From: Anadara kagoshimensis
Lineage: Eukaryota > Mollusca > Bivalvia > Arcoida > Arcidae
Reading direction: 5' to 3'
NCBI GenBank assembly: GCA_021292105.1
Contig: CM037864.1
Location: forward strand, 13,618,860-13,682,859
Length of the DNA: 64,000 nt
Each line of letters begins with the position of its first letter. Position 1 is the stretch's first letter. The position numbers and the translations under genes were made by a program. The notes under the pieces are model-generated. The model was given only the letters and a program-made list of their open reading frames with translations. It searched no databases and was not told where the DNA came from. Shown piece by piece: positions 32,130 to 46,700 of this stretch.

Positions 32130-33190
32130 CAAAATCTGCTGTATCCAAGGATGCCATCACATAATTCAAATCTAATGTCTATATCATTGTCCATCTTAAA
32201 TAAATGTGTCATCCTAATGTCTGCAAGCATGCTATTAAATAGTCCAAATCTGCATGAACCATCAGATAGTCCAAAGTTGCTATTTTCAGTAGCAATCACG
32301 GAAATCTGCTGGCTGCATGAACCATCACTTAGTCAATATCCCTGACTGCAGTAGGAATCACGGAAATCTGCTGGCTGCATGAACCATCACTTAGTCAATA
32401 TCGCTGACTGCAGTAGGAATCATGAAAATCTGCTGGCTGCATGAACCATCACTTAGTCAATATCGCTGACTGCAGTAGGAATCATGAAAATCTGCTGGCT
32501 GCATGAACCATCACTTAGTCAATATCGCTGACTGCAGTAGGAATCATGAAAATCTGCTGGCTGCATGAACCATCACTTAATATTGCTGACTGCAGTAGGA
32601 ATCATGAAAATCTGCTGGCTGCATGAACCATCACTTAATCAATATTGCTGACTGCAGTAGGAATCATGAAAATCTGCTGGCTGCAGTAGCAATCACGTTG
32701 TCTAAATCTGCCGACTACAGGAACCTTCACAAAATTCAATCTGTTGGCTGTAGCAACTATCACATAATTTAAATCTGCTGGCCATGGAGCTTAACACAAT
32801 TTAAACCTGCTGGCTGCAGGAACTAACATAACTCAAATTTGATGACTGAAGAGCTGACCACATAAATCAAATCTGCTCACTACATCACATCTGCTGGCCT
32901 ATGAGCTCAACTGTCTGAAGGAACCATCAAATAATTCAAATCTGCCAGCTGTGAGAAAGCCATGACAACGTTCAAATCTGTTGACTTCAATAGATGCTTT
33001 TATATTTATTAAAATAAATATGTTAACCTGCAGTCTGCAAAAATGTCATCATATTGTCCAAATCTTCTGACTACAAGATGTTGTTACTTAGATGTAATTG
33101 AAAACAGTAACAGCTGACTGCAAAGACGTTATCAAAACATTCAAATCTGTTGAAAGCAAAGATACCATCATAAAATCTAAATTCCCTCTG
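32130..33190. repeat. Minisatellite with 62-bp units and diverged flanking units
   Basis: 32281-32700 holds about seven units of 62 bp (one 58 bp) with CTGCTGGCTGCATGAACCAT. Degenerate AAATCTGCTG-spaced relatives extend on both sides, roughly 32130-33190. Confidence 0.85.
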
Positions 33191-33540
33191 CAGATTTTAT
33201 CTCTTTAAAACAGCTTATTAGTTATAATTGACCGCTGTCCGGTTTAAAGAAGCATGACTGACCAAATATATTCTCTTATTAAGTTTAACAACCATATTAT
33301 GTATATGTAAAAAGTTGTGTGCTTTCCACAAACAAATGTTGTGACAAACCACCTGGCAGTGATTCACAACAAAATAATACTAGTAGCACAATTTTAAGAC
33401 TGAAAAGCCAATTTAAGAGTTTTAATTGAAGTCCACTGAAACAACTATAACAACTGAACCAAAACCTAACAAAATTAAAATGAATATTGTAATATCACAA
33501 ATATTCATGGGGATTTAATACTGCCATTATCAAAGGCAAG

Positions 33541-33924
33541 TACACTGCCCTCCATAAATAAATTTACAAATGTATATTTGTCATAGGTTTACATTATAAT
33601 CATCATATCTTATTTTGTTCATAGAATTGAAATATTGAAGTTTTTCCTGTACTTGAAAGTGATATCTTAACTTTATGATTTAATTGTATGTAATAAAGTT
33701 GTTTTCTTGAAAATCATTTTCTTGAATTTGCTAAAATTTTGGGGGAAAATTTAAAAATTTGAAAAAAATTACATTTTTCAAGACAAAGACACAATTATGG
33801 CTGAAAAATACTTTGCTTTAGCATAATGTTGTTTTCAACAATTTAATTTTTTTGTGAAGATTTTTGAGTCTGCTATGATAGGACCAGTTTTAAAAATGTA
33901 TGTTTATTTATGAAGGGCAGTGTA
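33541..33924. mobile_element. MITE family V (TACACTGCCCTCCATAAATA ends)
   Basis: Left TACACTGCCCTCCATAAATA and right TTTATTTATGAAGGGCAGTGTA ends; TA-type ends resemble Tc1/mariner-derived MITEs. A shorter copy is at 40137-40391 and a half copy near 36440. Confidence 0.75.
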
Positions 33925-36080
33925 TAGTACCTTGCAACTTTATGTAAACAAAATTTTTTTATTCACCTATTTGAAAACACAAACTGAATGAGGCCAAAAC
34001 ACCATTCCATGAATTCTTATCCCAATGGATTTTTTTAAATCACAATTTTATTTTAACTCCATAAATATTAAATGTTTCTACAAAACATGCATATGACTTA
34101 ATTACGAAGTTAACTTACTAAAAATAAAAATAATAAATTATAATAACAGTTTTAATAGCACAATTATATAATATATTATATGAATTATAGCAAAAATTAA
34201 AATTTTTTCATTCAAAATTCTTAAAATATTTAATATTTCATTCATATATTTAAGATTAATTTTCTATACAAAATAAATAATGATTTGAAAGGACTTTTCT
34301 AGTTTTTCTCTTAAAATAGGAGATTCTTTAAAATGTATAAAAAATAAATAATACATATATATATATATCTATATATATTTATATTATAATCAATATCTTT
34401 GATATTCTTACTACCCAATTTACACTGCAAGTTCTTTGTAATAAGTTTGATATTTCTACCTTCATGAAAAAAATATGTCTGAATTTTGTATGAAAAGGTT
34501 TTGAAAATTAATCTGAATTTTGAACATTTTTATATTTTCAAAATGAATTAAGAATTTTTAGACAAATTTCAGAATACAGATAAGTGTTCCAGAAAAAAAT
34601 CAGACACAATGTTTTAGTATAAGGAAAGTTCAAAATGAGTTGAGATATTTTCAGAAATATTCAACAGATTTAAAAAAAATTGTATTTTCATGAGGTACCG
34701 ATATACCTGTTATTGCAGAATTATTTAAATTCAGGAACTTTCACAATATGGTAACAGTAGTATCATCAGAAACTATTTTATTTCTAACAATAAAAAAATC
34801 TTCAAAATTCAGGTCAGCTGTAACTGCAAATTGTTTTTTGTAAATTGTTGTATAAAGCAATAAAAATCTATTTTAATTTTCGTTTAAATTTTGTAATTAA
34901 ACTTAAAGTTTGTTAAATTTTTGTTAGTAAAAATGATGCAAAACTAGCATTTTCATTTGTTTCTACCAAACAAAAGATAAAAGGGAGATAAATGTCAGGA
35001 CAAAGATTTTCCTGACCATGATAAGTATGATTCATCGAATACATGAAAATGTCATTTTTCCAGATTTCATTTTTAATCTATACTTTATTCAGATCTGTAA
35101 AACTATGATCTATACACAGAGGACAATAACTTAGTTTGTAACAAAATAGTTTCTTCATGAACAAGGTACCATTTGAACAGCTCTTTACTTCTGAACACAT
35201 AATTTCTGTATAAAAAATTCTTAAATTCCTCAAAATAGCTCTGTTTAACCGTTCAAAGCATTGCCTTACTATAAGTAGATATGGTAAATATGGTAAATAC
35301 ATTTTGGTTCTTTTAGGTTTTCCTCATTTCAAGATCTTAAAAAGGCTTAGATTCCCACAAATTTGGTCCAAGCATAACTGATGAGGAATTTTATTCCCAA
35401 ACAGCTGTTTAGTGCCACAAAATTAAGACAGTAATAATAATAATGACTCCATATTGACTTGGCAATTCAAAATATTGCAACAAGATCTTAAAAGATGTGA
35501 AACACATACTAAATTAGACACCTTTAAGGCTTTTTTGTCACATAATGATAAATTTTGCACCTAGATACTTTGTGCCACAGATAAATACAGTATGTTACCC
35601 AGATTTGACCATGGGTAGTGTGTCTATTGTGCATGTACTCGTATACATTTTATTTTAGAAGACATTCATGGTAAATTTTAGTTGCTAGCCCATTCAGAGT
35701 GTAAAAGCCAATAAAACGTTATGATTTTACATCGTAGGACGCAAACTTCCGGGACTACTTTTATTGTATTTATGAGACCAGTTCGCAAGATTGCACAAAT
35801 TATTGGATGCATCCTGTCGCAATATGTTGCTAGATTCCGAAATACATTCCGAAAATTTATTCCAAATGTGCATACGCAACCAAATGCATTACCTGTCTCA
35901 GAATACATATCTCACGATAAAACATATAATTCATTCACGTTCATTTACCAGGCGCACTATTTTCATGCATACTCATTTCATACCATTTCATAGTAAAGAA
36001 GCCGCATCTTGGCAGAAAGCGATAGCAATGTATGCTTTCACTGTCATGAACGCCGTACAAAAACATGCAAGCTTCCAAAA
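33925..36080. other. Intergenic AT-rich stretch, no gene seen
   Basis: Mostly low-complexity A/T sequence. It contains a repeat shared with 20490-20640 (CTGATGAGGAATT at 35310-35440). Small frames at 35078-36117 show no recognisable domain. Confidence 0.5.
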
Positions 36081-36084
36081 GAAA

Positions 36085-36265
36085 AGTGCCCTAGATAGTA
36101 AGCATGTGTTTAGCTAGCTACAACTGCCATCTATGTAATCAAAATTGAGATAAAAGAAACATGGAAATATTGGAAGTCAAACATATCCAGGGAAATTTTT
36201 AGATACACAGACATCATACTTATCAACAATTATTTGATGATGGCCATAACCCTTTTGAAGGCCTT
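36085..36265 (-). mobile_element. Antisense Penelope-like tail fragment
   Basis: GTTTAGCTAGCTACAACTGC, then ATATCCAGGGAAATTTTTAG and TTGATGATGGCCATAA, matching the tail consensus of the window. Confidence 0.55.
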
Positions 36266-36638
36266 CATTTCAGGAAATTTAAAGTATTTGGGGTTACCAC
36301 CTTCACAATAATTTCAATGCAAATAAGTTGTACATTATGTATATAAGAATTTTTTATACAGAAAAATGTATTGAACAATTATACATATTTTTTGACAAAT
36401 GTGAGCTAATATTTTAAATTAATATATATTATATATATAAACACCACCATCCATAAATAACTATACAAATTTATAAATTTTTTGGGGATAATACAAAAAT
36501 TGTAGGAAAATGTTTGTTCTCAAAAAAAAAAAAAAAAAAAAAAAAATTTAGCTGCACAATTGTCCTCTGAAATAGAATAATTTAACTTTGAAAAGAATTT
36601 CAGTCTGTAATGATGTAAGCAATTCTAAATATTTTTGT

Positions 36639-37312
36639 ATAGGCAAAAAACTTTGACATGTCCATTTGACCTTTTATTAGAAATCTACGTATACAATGAT
36701 CCAACCAGTACATGGGTAGTGTTAGGACTCAGTTAATACACAAATGTTTGTCTCCTATTAATATACAGTCCAACCTGCCTTAAAGGCCACCTCTATATAA
36801 GGGCCACCTGCTTATAAAAGCCAGTAAAATTGTATCTCAATTGTTCTTTATTCATATTAATTAAACCTGTATATAAAGGCCACCTGCCCATAAAGACCAC
36901 TTTTACTGGTTCCCTTGGGTGGCCTTTAGAGACAGGTTTGACTGTAGATGAAACTAGAAAAACTTTGAGCCACAAGCTCACAAAAAATACCCCCTGCTCC
37001 CAAAAATCTATCGGATCAAATTTTTAAATAGGAGGTGCACATTTACATTATATCACAAAGATTGTGTGAAAGTTTCATGAAAATCCATTGAAGGGTTTAA
37101 GAGGAGTTGCGGATAAGAGATAGGTACCCTAAGGTGTAACGGAAGGACGAAAGGTGGACACACGGACAGACACTCCTATCACTATATACCCCCCACTTTG
37201 TAAGCAGGGGGTATAATAAACACCTGTGTTCCCTAAACATTCACTGGTCCCTAATAAATACTTATATAAAAGGTCAAGTAGACAGGTCAAAATTGTCTAC
37301 CTATATAATATT
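36639..37312. mobile_element. Family S foldback interrupted by two other elements
   Basis: Left arm TTGACATGTCCATTTGACCT (36650), right arm AAAGGTCAAGTAGACAGGTC (37270). Between them sit a family W MITE (36764-36946) and a palindromic element with ATACCCCCTGC / GCAGGGGGTAT ends (36990-37213). Confidence 0.65.
36764..36946. mobile_element. MITE family W, reference copy
   Basis: TACAGTCCAACCTGCCTTAA ... GACAGGTTTGACTGTA with repeated AAGGCCACCT inside. It interrupts a family S foldback. Confidence 0.72.
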
Positions 37313-37559
37313 TTGTATAATAACTTATGGATGGCAGTATATATTAATATACAAAGTGAAACTTCAATAGCTAAAAATTCAAGTGATTTCCTTGTACACT
37401 TAGGATAATAACGTTTGTATTGGGATCCCAACAAATGCCTCAAAGAGGCTGGAAACTCGGGTCTTGTGCCATGCCTTTTAAGTTATTGGAAGTTTTACTG
37501 CATATTAATATTTTTCATTAAATATTATTGAACTAAAGCTTTCAGTTGTTTCATCATCA

Positions 37560-37703
37560 TCAAGTTTGTTTTCTTTGCAGTTGAGGAGTGCTTTGTTTTG
37601 ATATTGTCACTTGTTTTTGTGGTTGTGGTTGTTGCTGTTGTTGTTCCCGCCCAGCAGCAATATAAGAAAATACACATAATACAGCATAACATATTTGGTC
37701 AGC
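37560..37703 (-). CDS. MADD: MADD terminal exon with Gln-rich tail
   Basis: A 144-bp terminal exon (phase 0) after TTACAG. It encodes [20 protein letters not shown], then five Gln, Pro-Gln repeats and [19 protein letters not shown]. The first 18 residues match the conserved MADD end; the rest is low-complexity and lineage-specific. A 9.8-kb intron precedes it. The 3' UTR and poly(A) site could not be assigned with confidence. Confidence 0.86.
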   Translation of the reverse strand, partial: ADQICYAVLCVFSYIAAGREQQQQQPQPQKQVTISKQSTPQLQRKQT

Positions 37704-40700
37704 CTGTAAAACAAAACAAAAAAACAAAACAAACATTAACAAACAAATCATTAAAACATCAAACACAACATACCAATCCATGTCCAAACCAATTTACCAA
37801 ACGCAAGGTAAAACATTTAAAGCTTAAACACCTGAACTTCCACCAGGTGCTCCAGAAGGGTAAGCACCTCCTGTTCAGCTAGCTACACCCGTCACATGTG
37901 TAATCAGAATTAGGAATTAAATGAACATGGGACGTCAAATATATCCAGGGTAATTTTGGTTACATGGACATAATACATCTCAAAAATATCGTAATGATGG
38001 TCAAACATCATTACATTTCGCATTAACAAAAATAACCAGAATACATTCCAAAAAGTTATAGTATGCAAATTAATTCAGTTTGTAATATCAAATTATGGAA
38101 ATGTAACCTGTGTTAAAAAATATTTAAAAAAATTATTTTCATGTAAGTTTATAAAACAAGATATTTTTTATTTATTATTTTTTTCTGAACAGATCCCACT
38201 TTTACAAAAGTTCAAAAAGTAAGAATATCCATTTTTGAGTGTTTAAGATTTGACTGTCACTGAAATTTCTACTATGCTCATGAAATTGCTGGAAATAATT
38301 TTGACAGTTTGTTTTTGTTTTGTTTATGTTTTTGTATTCATCATTATAGTTTGTTACCATATGAATGTTACTCAATCAACGCCTTAAATTCCATATAAAA
38401 AGATGGTACAGAAAGGACCCATTACAAATGCAGATACTACACTAGACCCTTACCCAACTTTGAGGAACTCAAGAGTCTGTAACAAAAATTTGAGTAACAT
38501 TATTTTTTTTTTTACTTTTCAAAGCAGATTAAGGTTGAAGTTTTGTGCAAGTGGAAACCATTATTAACAGTAATCAATGAAAAACAATAACTGAACAAAT
38601 TATACAGCCAAACTTGCCTATGAAGAGCTTCTTGACATTTTGGGGATAAGGGCATTATATCAACAGATGTCGCTTATAAATTAATAAAATTTAAATTTGA
38701 TGAGTCAAAATAATACAAAATGATACAAGCTGTTTTCCGTTTCCCATTTTATTGGCGATATTAATTTAGTCAAGTCACTATAAAATCTTCAAAGAGCATG
38801 ACTGCAAACTGAAGACACCAACAAATATTCCACAGATTAATTTTCTCGATTATTTCTAAGTCATCCATAAGGACGGACTTGGTTTTAAAGTGATTTTAAT
38901 TTAACATACAACTTTAAAATCAATAATAAAACCAGAATCTAAGTCTAACCTTATGGTAACTTAGTTGCCAGACGAGACAAAAAGCTATTGCAACTAGCTG
39001 GCTGTAAAAACAAGTCAATTGTTTGATATAGGTGGTCTTAAGGACAGGTTTGACTGTCAACCCAAACCAAACAAATCAGTAGTTAAAAATAGCCTATATA
39101 CCCAAAGATTAATAAGGTTAAAGGTATTCCAATGTTAAGTGTTGAATGGAATGGTGTGAAGTGGAATGACATAATGGAATTTTAAGACAAGGTCAAGATT
39201 CTAATACCATGGTTCGTACAGTTGGACTTCAAATTTAAGGACTTTTTAGGGTCTTTTCAGGGTCTTATTTGCAAATTCAAGGTTAAATCAGAAAGACAAT
39301 TTTAGCAAAAAAAAAATATTGGTGCAAAGACAATTAAATCAATAAAACAATTACTTACGTGTCCATAATAATGACACTTGAAGTGGATAAGGTTGAAGTT
39401 GGGCATGTTCGGGAGGGACAAGTACTTTTAAATTGCTCATTACAACATAATTTATTAAATAATTTATTTATTTATATCAGTCTATTTGCAACAACTTAAT
39501 ATCGAAATACAGACACAAAACTGGCCAAATTCAAGGGCTTTTTAGGGCCTTCAGAATAAATTCAAGGGCTTTTTAGGGTCCGACTTGATTTTAGGGTATT
39601 TTTAGGACAAACCTCAAAATTTAAGGACTATTCTAGGCCTGTACCAACCCTGAATACAGAGGTTGTCAGTCCTGGGATGGTGGAGGAAACATAAAGCAAA
39701 AGGATTTTTTAACACTAGGATCTTCTAACTTAGGTATGTGATCCATACACATGATATTGCAAACAAGGTCATAGACAAACCCCTTTATGATGCTAATTAA
39801 TAATTACCATTAGGATTAAGTTATCACTTAATCTGTTTGAATTTTGCCTTACTGTACTACCGTTTCAGAATAAAATTTGTCATCAATAGTGCTCGGGCCT
39901 AAGGAAATCCAAACAGTTACAAGATGTTCAAAGGAGAACAAAATTAGAAGGAACAATTCCTTTTTAACCAAATCCACCTAAGACAATACTTTGAAAGTTT
40001 AGCTTAGTAGTTTGAGGAATTTTAAAATTTACAAATAAATAACTCTGATTTTAACAACAATTATCTGCCAATACAGTGTGTAAAAATTAGGAAGTAGAAG
40101 CACAAGAGCACTGTAACTTTTTAGTCTAAACTGTAATACACTGTCATTCATGAATAAATTAACAAATTTATATTTTCCATAGGTTTACATTATAATCATC
40201 ATTTCAAATTTTGTCCATACAAAATTGAAGTATGGAAGTTTTTCCTGTATTTAAAAGTGATATCTTAATTTTATGATCTAAATGTATGTAATAAATTTGT
40301 TTTTCTTGAAAATTTCTGACATTTTAGGAATAAATATAGAAATCTAGGAAAATTTTTTAAATATGTATGACATTTTATGGAAGGCAGTGTATTTTGTATT
40401 TTTCTTATATGTTTTCGTAATAACAGCTGAAATTTGGAGGTTCGCACAAGTTTAATTTATCAGATTTGGACACCTAAAGTTGACAAGTGTAGCAATTATA
40501 ATGTGAGTATAAAAGTGAATTATTTTATGGAAAATGTTTTTCCATTCTCCAACACAGGTCATCATATTATAGAAATGTACTAAATGTGTACTTTTATAGG
40601 GGTTCATTTTTTTCAAAATGTTGGTGTAATATATTTTTAATCAACTAATTCAATTTAAAATATATTCTCCTTGTCATTCTTTTTGATATCATGCTTACGT

Positions 40701-43700
40701 GACAATAAAATTTAAATGGGAGTTAAAAATTATCCTAAAAAAAGATTATGGAACTAATTTTCATTGGGTTACCATTAATTTCCATCCAGCATAAAAATCA
40801 TTGGTAATCCACTCCAAAATGCAAATTAAAATATTAAAGCCCCATTGCACATGCTAGACAGTGAATATACATACAGTAAAAACTACTTTTCATTTAACCC
40901 ACTCCAGGTGCAAACCTCCTCTAACAGAAATATCAACCTCCTTTTACAGAAATGTCAAACAGTTTTAAAAACATGATAATACATTTATGCTATTTTGAAA
41001 TTTGAAAAACGTGAAGTTGATAGAAAAAATACGATTCCTGTGGAGGAAGTCAGAGATCCTTGCTCAAGGTTTTGAAAGGGAAATAATTCTTTCATTTAGA
41101 GACATAGAGTCATTTATTTGGCCGTTAGAGACAATCAGAGAGCCTTACTCAACTTTTGATGAGGGAAATGAGAAAATTTCTTACACTAGGATCGGTCTGA
41201 GCGGGATCAGAACTTGGGCAGCACCAATTTTGAAGACATATTCTGTGATCACATTTGAAATATTATCAGAATTCTCAAAGAATGATGGTAGACTTTCAAA
41301 AGGCCTATCGTCATACAATGTAAGGAATTTTCAGAATTGAGTTTCAAAAACAGGCTTAAAATAACATCTGATTTGCATATTTGGGTTGATAATTTTAGCA
41401 ATGTTTTTACCTTTTATATTTAAAATTGGCCTTGACGAGTCATCACTATGGATATTAAAAGTATTCATTTTCAATTTTTTTTTCTGTTTAGAGGCCCAGA
41501 AAATACTGTTTACCTAGTATTGAACTTTTTTCTCAAATTTAATGACATTTTAATTTTACAAAACTTCATGACTTTTCAAGAGAAGTGAAATTCCCCGACT
41601 TTTCACCCCAAGTTATAATACAGAAAAATGGAAAAGAAACTGAAAGTGTGTCTATTGCTAATGTAAAATATGCTATGTATATTTAGTAAGTAGGTCAGTT
41701 AGTGATTGGTTAAGACACATCAGAAGTGGAGTCAGGTCTGTCACACCCTTTTTGGTAATGCCCGTCCAGTGTCCTCGGAATGGGGTTCGCCGCTGTACCA
41801 CGTGATACCTTCTAACGTGTCTGCGAAACGCTTGTTTCCAATGGACATGGAATTGCACAATATGACGTTTTCCCGTAAAAACGACGTTATTCCGGGAATT
41901 TGTGACGTTGACGTTTTCCAAAATGCTCCGCACAAACATTAAGAGGTATTGACCACGTGGTACAGCGACGAACCCTATTGGAAAATGTATTTCAATTTTG
42001 CAGAAATTTTGTTTGATTTTTTTTTTCCACTCAGGATAATTTTTGAAACTTGAGAATTAAACAACAAATAAACTGTGACCAAAATTCGAAACTTTTTCTT
42101 AAACCTTCCATGATAGAAGTGGGGTTAACTGAATAGTAATTTTAACATCTTCACTGTGTGATTGTGGATTGTCACCTTCCATTAGAACACCAGAAGCATA
42201 GGTTATGAACAGGTTATTATTCACTTGATACTTTGTAAGTTATTAGCTCTTTCAGTCTCATTATAGGACCTGTGGACAATCCACCAAGTTATTAAAAACT
42301 TGGACTTAATCGTCGTTTGCCTGAATTTTTTGGGTCAAAAAGATTGCAAATTATTAGAATTTCATACAAAATGAAGTACAATAGAATTTATTTTAATTCA
42401 TAATATGACTTTGATTTTATCGGTGGCTTGTAAGCTTTTAGTCAAAAAGTTTGAAAATTCATAGAACTTGATTAAACAATGAAAATACAATTTTAAATCA
42501 ATTGAATTGATTTTCATTTATAATGTGACCTTAAAAAAAGAAACAAAATATTAAACAAATGACATTTTGAACAAATACCCTGGTGATATTCTAAAAACAT
42601 GATGGCAAAATTATGTTTTCCGATAAAATTAATATAAAATGTCATCATCAATAGGTTCTGCAACATTTTTTTTTTATCGAAAGGTATTCTTTTGCCATCG
42701 TAAGTCCTAGTTCTACAATAAGACTGAAAAGGATAATCAAATGCAGATGGTAGTAAAAAAAACCAAAATTAAGTAGGTATTAACATAAAATACAACACTG
42801 TTTCTATGACAACGCATCAACTCCGATATGCTTCTTTATATGTCCAAGAAAAATAATGAATATGCAATATACTGTAGAATCATTAATATTTGTGGGGTTA
42901 AAATTTAACTGTTCATAATTTAAAAATAAAATTACTGGGAGAAAAATGTCATGAAATTGTATTTCGTAAAAATAAATCCTATTTTTTAATAAGTAAACAA
43001 TGTGTGGTATTTACCAAACAACATACCAACAAATGTTCTAAACAAAATCCCAAAGCAAAGTATAAACTTTGAAACTAGCAACTAAATAAATTAATTCATG
43101 AAAATACTGAGCAAAATTTAATCACCCCCGACATTTTGTGACTTTTTTGTAAAATTGATACTTTAAGTCACACATCTAGTAAGTTGCATTTATGTTAATA
43201 TTACTTTCTTTCTAGTGCATGTATGTAGAGATGTATCAGAAATGATATGTTGTCATAGCAACAGCACCATATAAGATTGTTAGTTATTAAAAACGTGCAG
43301 CACAATAAAGTCGGGTTAGTAATTGCATGGTCAGTACTGGTGAGCTAAGTTTAGGCATGCCTACTTTCTGTAGAAGACATTTGGTCATTGATTGACCTCC
43401 ATCTAGCATGCTGGACGGCGAACACTCTGTGCATCATCATTGCAATCTGATTGGCCTATTACATCATGGGAAGAAATAAAAGAAAAAAACATGATAATCT
43501 GTGTGTTCTACTCATAACACTTAAATAAGCACAGGCAATGCAGATACATGAAAATCAAACTTGTAATGGTAGTGTTATACCATAGAAGGGTTATTTCAAC
43601 ACGAGTCATTTTTCTTTTTCTTTCATATTAAATTTCTGGTAATCAATGACTAAACTAATCATGCTTCGAACAACTGGGTCTATGTGTTGAACCAACAGTG

Positions 43701-46700
43701 ATGAGACGTACTAGATTTGAAGGCTGATATCTTAACCACTTGGCCACAGCGGCCCTTCAGAGAGGAATGAATATTTGGCCTTTTGTTACAGTTTGATCAA
43801 TATACAACAACATCACAGAAATACAGTAAAACCTTGCTATTATGCCTCTCGTTATCTTTGCCACTGCACTGATTGCCATACTAATTTGAAGTCAAAAAGA
43901 TCTCTGTTTCTTCTGTTTTTCTTTATAACTCTCAATTTTTTGCCAAATCTCTTTTAAAAACTAAAATATGATTTAACAAATGGTGGCGATAAATCATGGT
44001 TTTACTGTATATACACAAAAAACCATTGAGACACCATAGCAAATATATTTTCCAGTCTGTGTGTCATTGTGCTTGTGTCCAAAAATTTTCAAAAAGAAAA
44101 TCTAAATTTAAATGAAGCTTGGTTTTACTCATTTACCAGTCAGAGTAAGTCATAAAAAAATATTGTTAAGCTGAATTTCCTAAATTGTGAAAATTTTCAA
44201 AAATGACTGAAAAACCAGATTTTTGCGACAAAAATGACTGAAAAACCAGATTTTTGCGACAAAAATGACTAAAAAAGCATAAGATTTTGAGCTGTGAATG
44301 GTGCAAATTATTGCCCGATTTTAAAAATCAAAATGTCCCCGCAATGAAGATTTTTAACATGTGAAATACCAAAAGCAGACCAGTCTCACAATCATTTCTT
44401 GACTAAGTTTTTTTCTTAACAAAATCTAACAATATTGATGCCTTAATAATTTTGTAAATTTTTAATTTATTTGGGAATCATTTTGAAGATCGCTTAAAGC
44501 TTTTAAAATTGTATCTAATATTGTCAAAAAAGCTATTTGGTAGTTCTAAAAAATATTGGTAGAAATTTGATGAATTTAAACCAAGGAATATTTTAGTTAA
44601 GAAATAATTGTGAATTTGAGGTCATGTTCCAGTTTTAGAATCATCTCAGATACGATATTGCTAATTTACTCAAATTTCCTAACATCATTTCAATTTCTTT
44701 ATCTTTTGGTAAAATATGAGATCACAAACACATTGATACAAAGAGAAAGATTACTATGTTTTTAAAGGCTGCCATGAGTTTCCAAAATACAGTAGTTTTG
44801 ATTCTTATACAATAGGTGTCGCCGCTGAATCACATGACCATCACCACACAAATTTTGTCTAAAACTTTTGGTAAATCATAAACTGTGTAATAAGAGAATC
44901 AATGTGACCAATTATGATGAAGATTTGTGGATTGTGGCCTTAAGAGAACTAACAAGTTTCTCTTTCATGTGACCTATTGACCCATTTATTGACCCAACAC
45001 AGTAAATATACAAACTTGACCTAAATATTTTTTCAAGAGGATCGCTATGACCAAGTTTGATGAAGGTTGGATAAAAACTGTGGCCTATCAACACATGTTG
45101 ATGCACAATGCATGTTGCAGAATGTGCAATGCACACTGGACAAAGACCGGTCAAAAAAGTGTCACTTGAGCATTTTGTGCTCAGGTGAGACAAAAATAAC
45201 TGGAAAATTACACTGTTTTTGTAGGGGATAACATCATCTTAAGTAATTCCATATCAAATGGAAATAAAAATTCAGCATAAATTTTATAGTGTATGCAATT
45301 AACCAAAATTAGATATAAATTTTTAAATCCATTCTTTGATTTGAAATGGATCAGTATAAAGAAAAATTATGTTATTAACCCAGTATGCAATTAAACAAAA
45401 TATGCAATTTACCAATATGTAATTGTAATTAAATGACAACTTCTCTACTATGATTGTATTTTTGGATGATTAAACCAAGTCCAAATTTTGTTTTATAAAA
45501 GGATGAAGATTTCAAAATTGGTATTCCATTGAAAAAAACATCTTGACCACAACTGATTTGAATTATCTAAAGAGAGAAATGACTTCAATCAAACAAAGCT
45601 AATAGAACCTTTGTCAAATGACTTGAAAGTATGAAAGTAATAAAAAGACAAAACTGCACAATGGGGTTTGTCCCTGAACCACATCATGCCCCCTTACATT
45701 TGTGTGGAACACTTCTTTTCATGGATATGGAATTACACAAGATGATTTATGTTATTCTGGGAATTTATAACATTTTCAAAATTTTCCACAATGATGTCAA
45801 GTGGTGTTGATCATGTGGTACAGCAGCGAAACCCACTACACAAGTTGAAATTTACTAGAGGAAATTTTTTTTATTTTCTTCCTCCGCAAATGTAGTGAAA
45901 AAAAGCCACTTCCCATAATTCCTGATATTCAGTATATTTTTTGACCAATCATCTTGGAAATTCTGTCTATTCCTAAGGTTTTATATGAAATTGTCCGAAA
46001 CTATGCAGACTTCATATGAATGAAAATCTAGTACAAAACTACAATCTTTTTCTGGAACTCATGACATCCTCTCACAGAACACATTGTCATTCAAAAAAGC
46101 AGCGTAAAAATCACTGAAAATGCTAGAAAACTAGTGCTTTTTCAATTTGTTCAGGCAGGTAACTCACACAATTAAAATGTCCACAACAACAATATCAATA
46201 AACATGTATGTTTAATACTGTAAAAATCACAAATACTCCTGGGGTGTATAGGCCAACAACATTGACCTGTCTTCTTGACCTTTCATTAGGAATATTCATT
46301 TTCGATGATCCGCCCTACATATAGGTAGTGTTAGGATTCTCTGCTCAAACATAAACAATGTTTGATTCCCATATTGTTATTTATTTATGCGATTTACTAA
46401 TTTCAGCTTATTTCGCAGTCATTTACTTTGCACAAAAATAAACATATAGCGGAAATTATATTATGCTAATTGTGTTTTAGTGCATATTTCAAATCTACAC
46501 GAATATCTGAATTTCCTTTACTTTACCGGGAAAATAAATACACACAAAATTAAATACGTTTACAGTTTATGGACAAAATGGAAACCCGTTTTTCCTTATG
46601 CATGAATGCATTGGTTCATAATAAATATTAAAGTACTGTAGGAACCACTGTGACTGTGACAGTGAAATACCCTTCATATCCATAGAAAATCAAATAAAAT

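Noticed and set aside
32281..32700. CRISPR-like regular repeats
   Set aside because: Units are contiguous 62-bp tandem repeats without unique spacers, in a eukaryotic context.
41002..41340. 112-residue plus-strand open frame
   Set aside because: It spans two related repeat blocks, has no recognisable domain, and lies antisense inside the last MADD intron.
43672..43756. Functional tRNA-Leu/Ser gene
   Set aside because: The A box is good, but the acceptor and T arms do not pair and the B box is weak.
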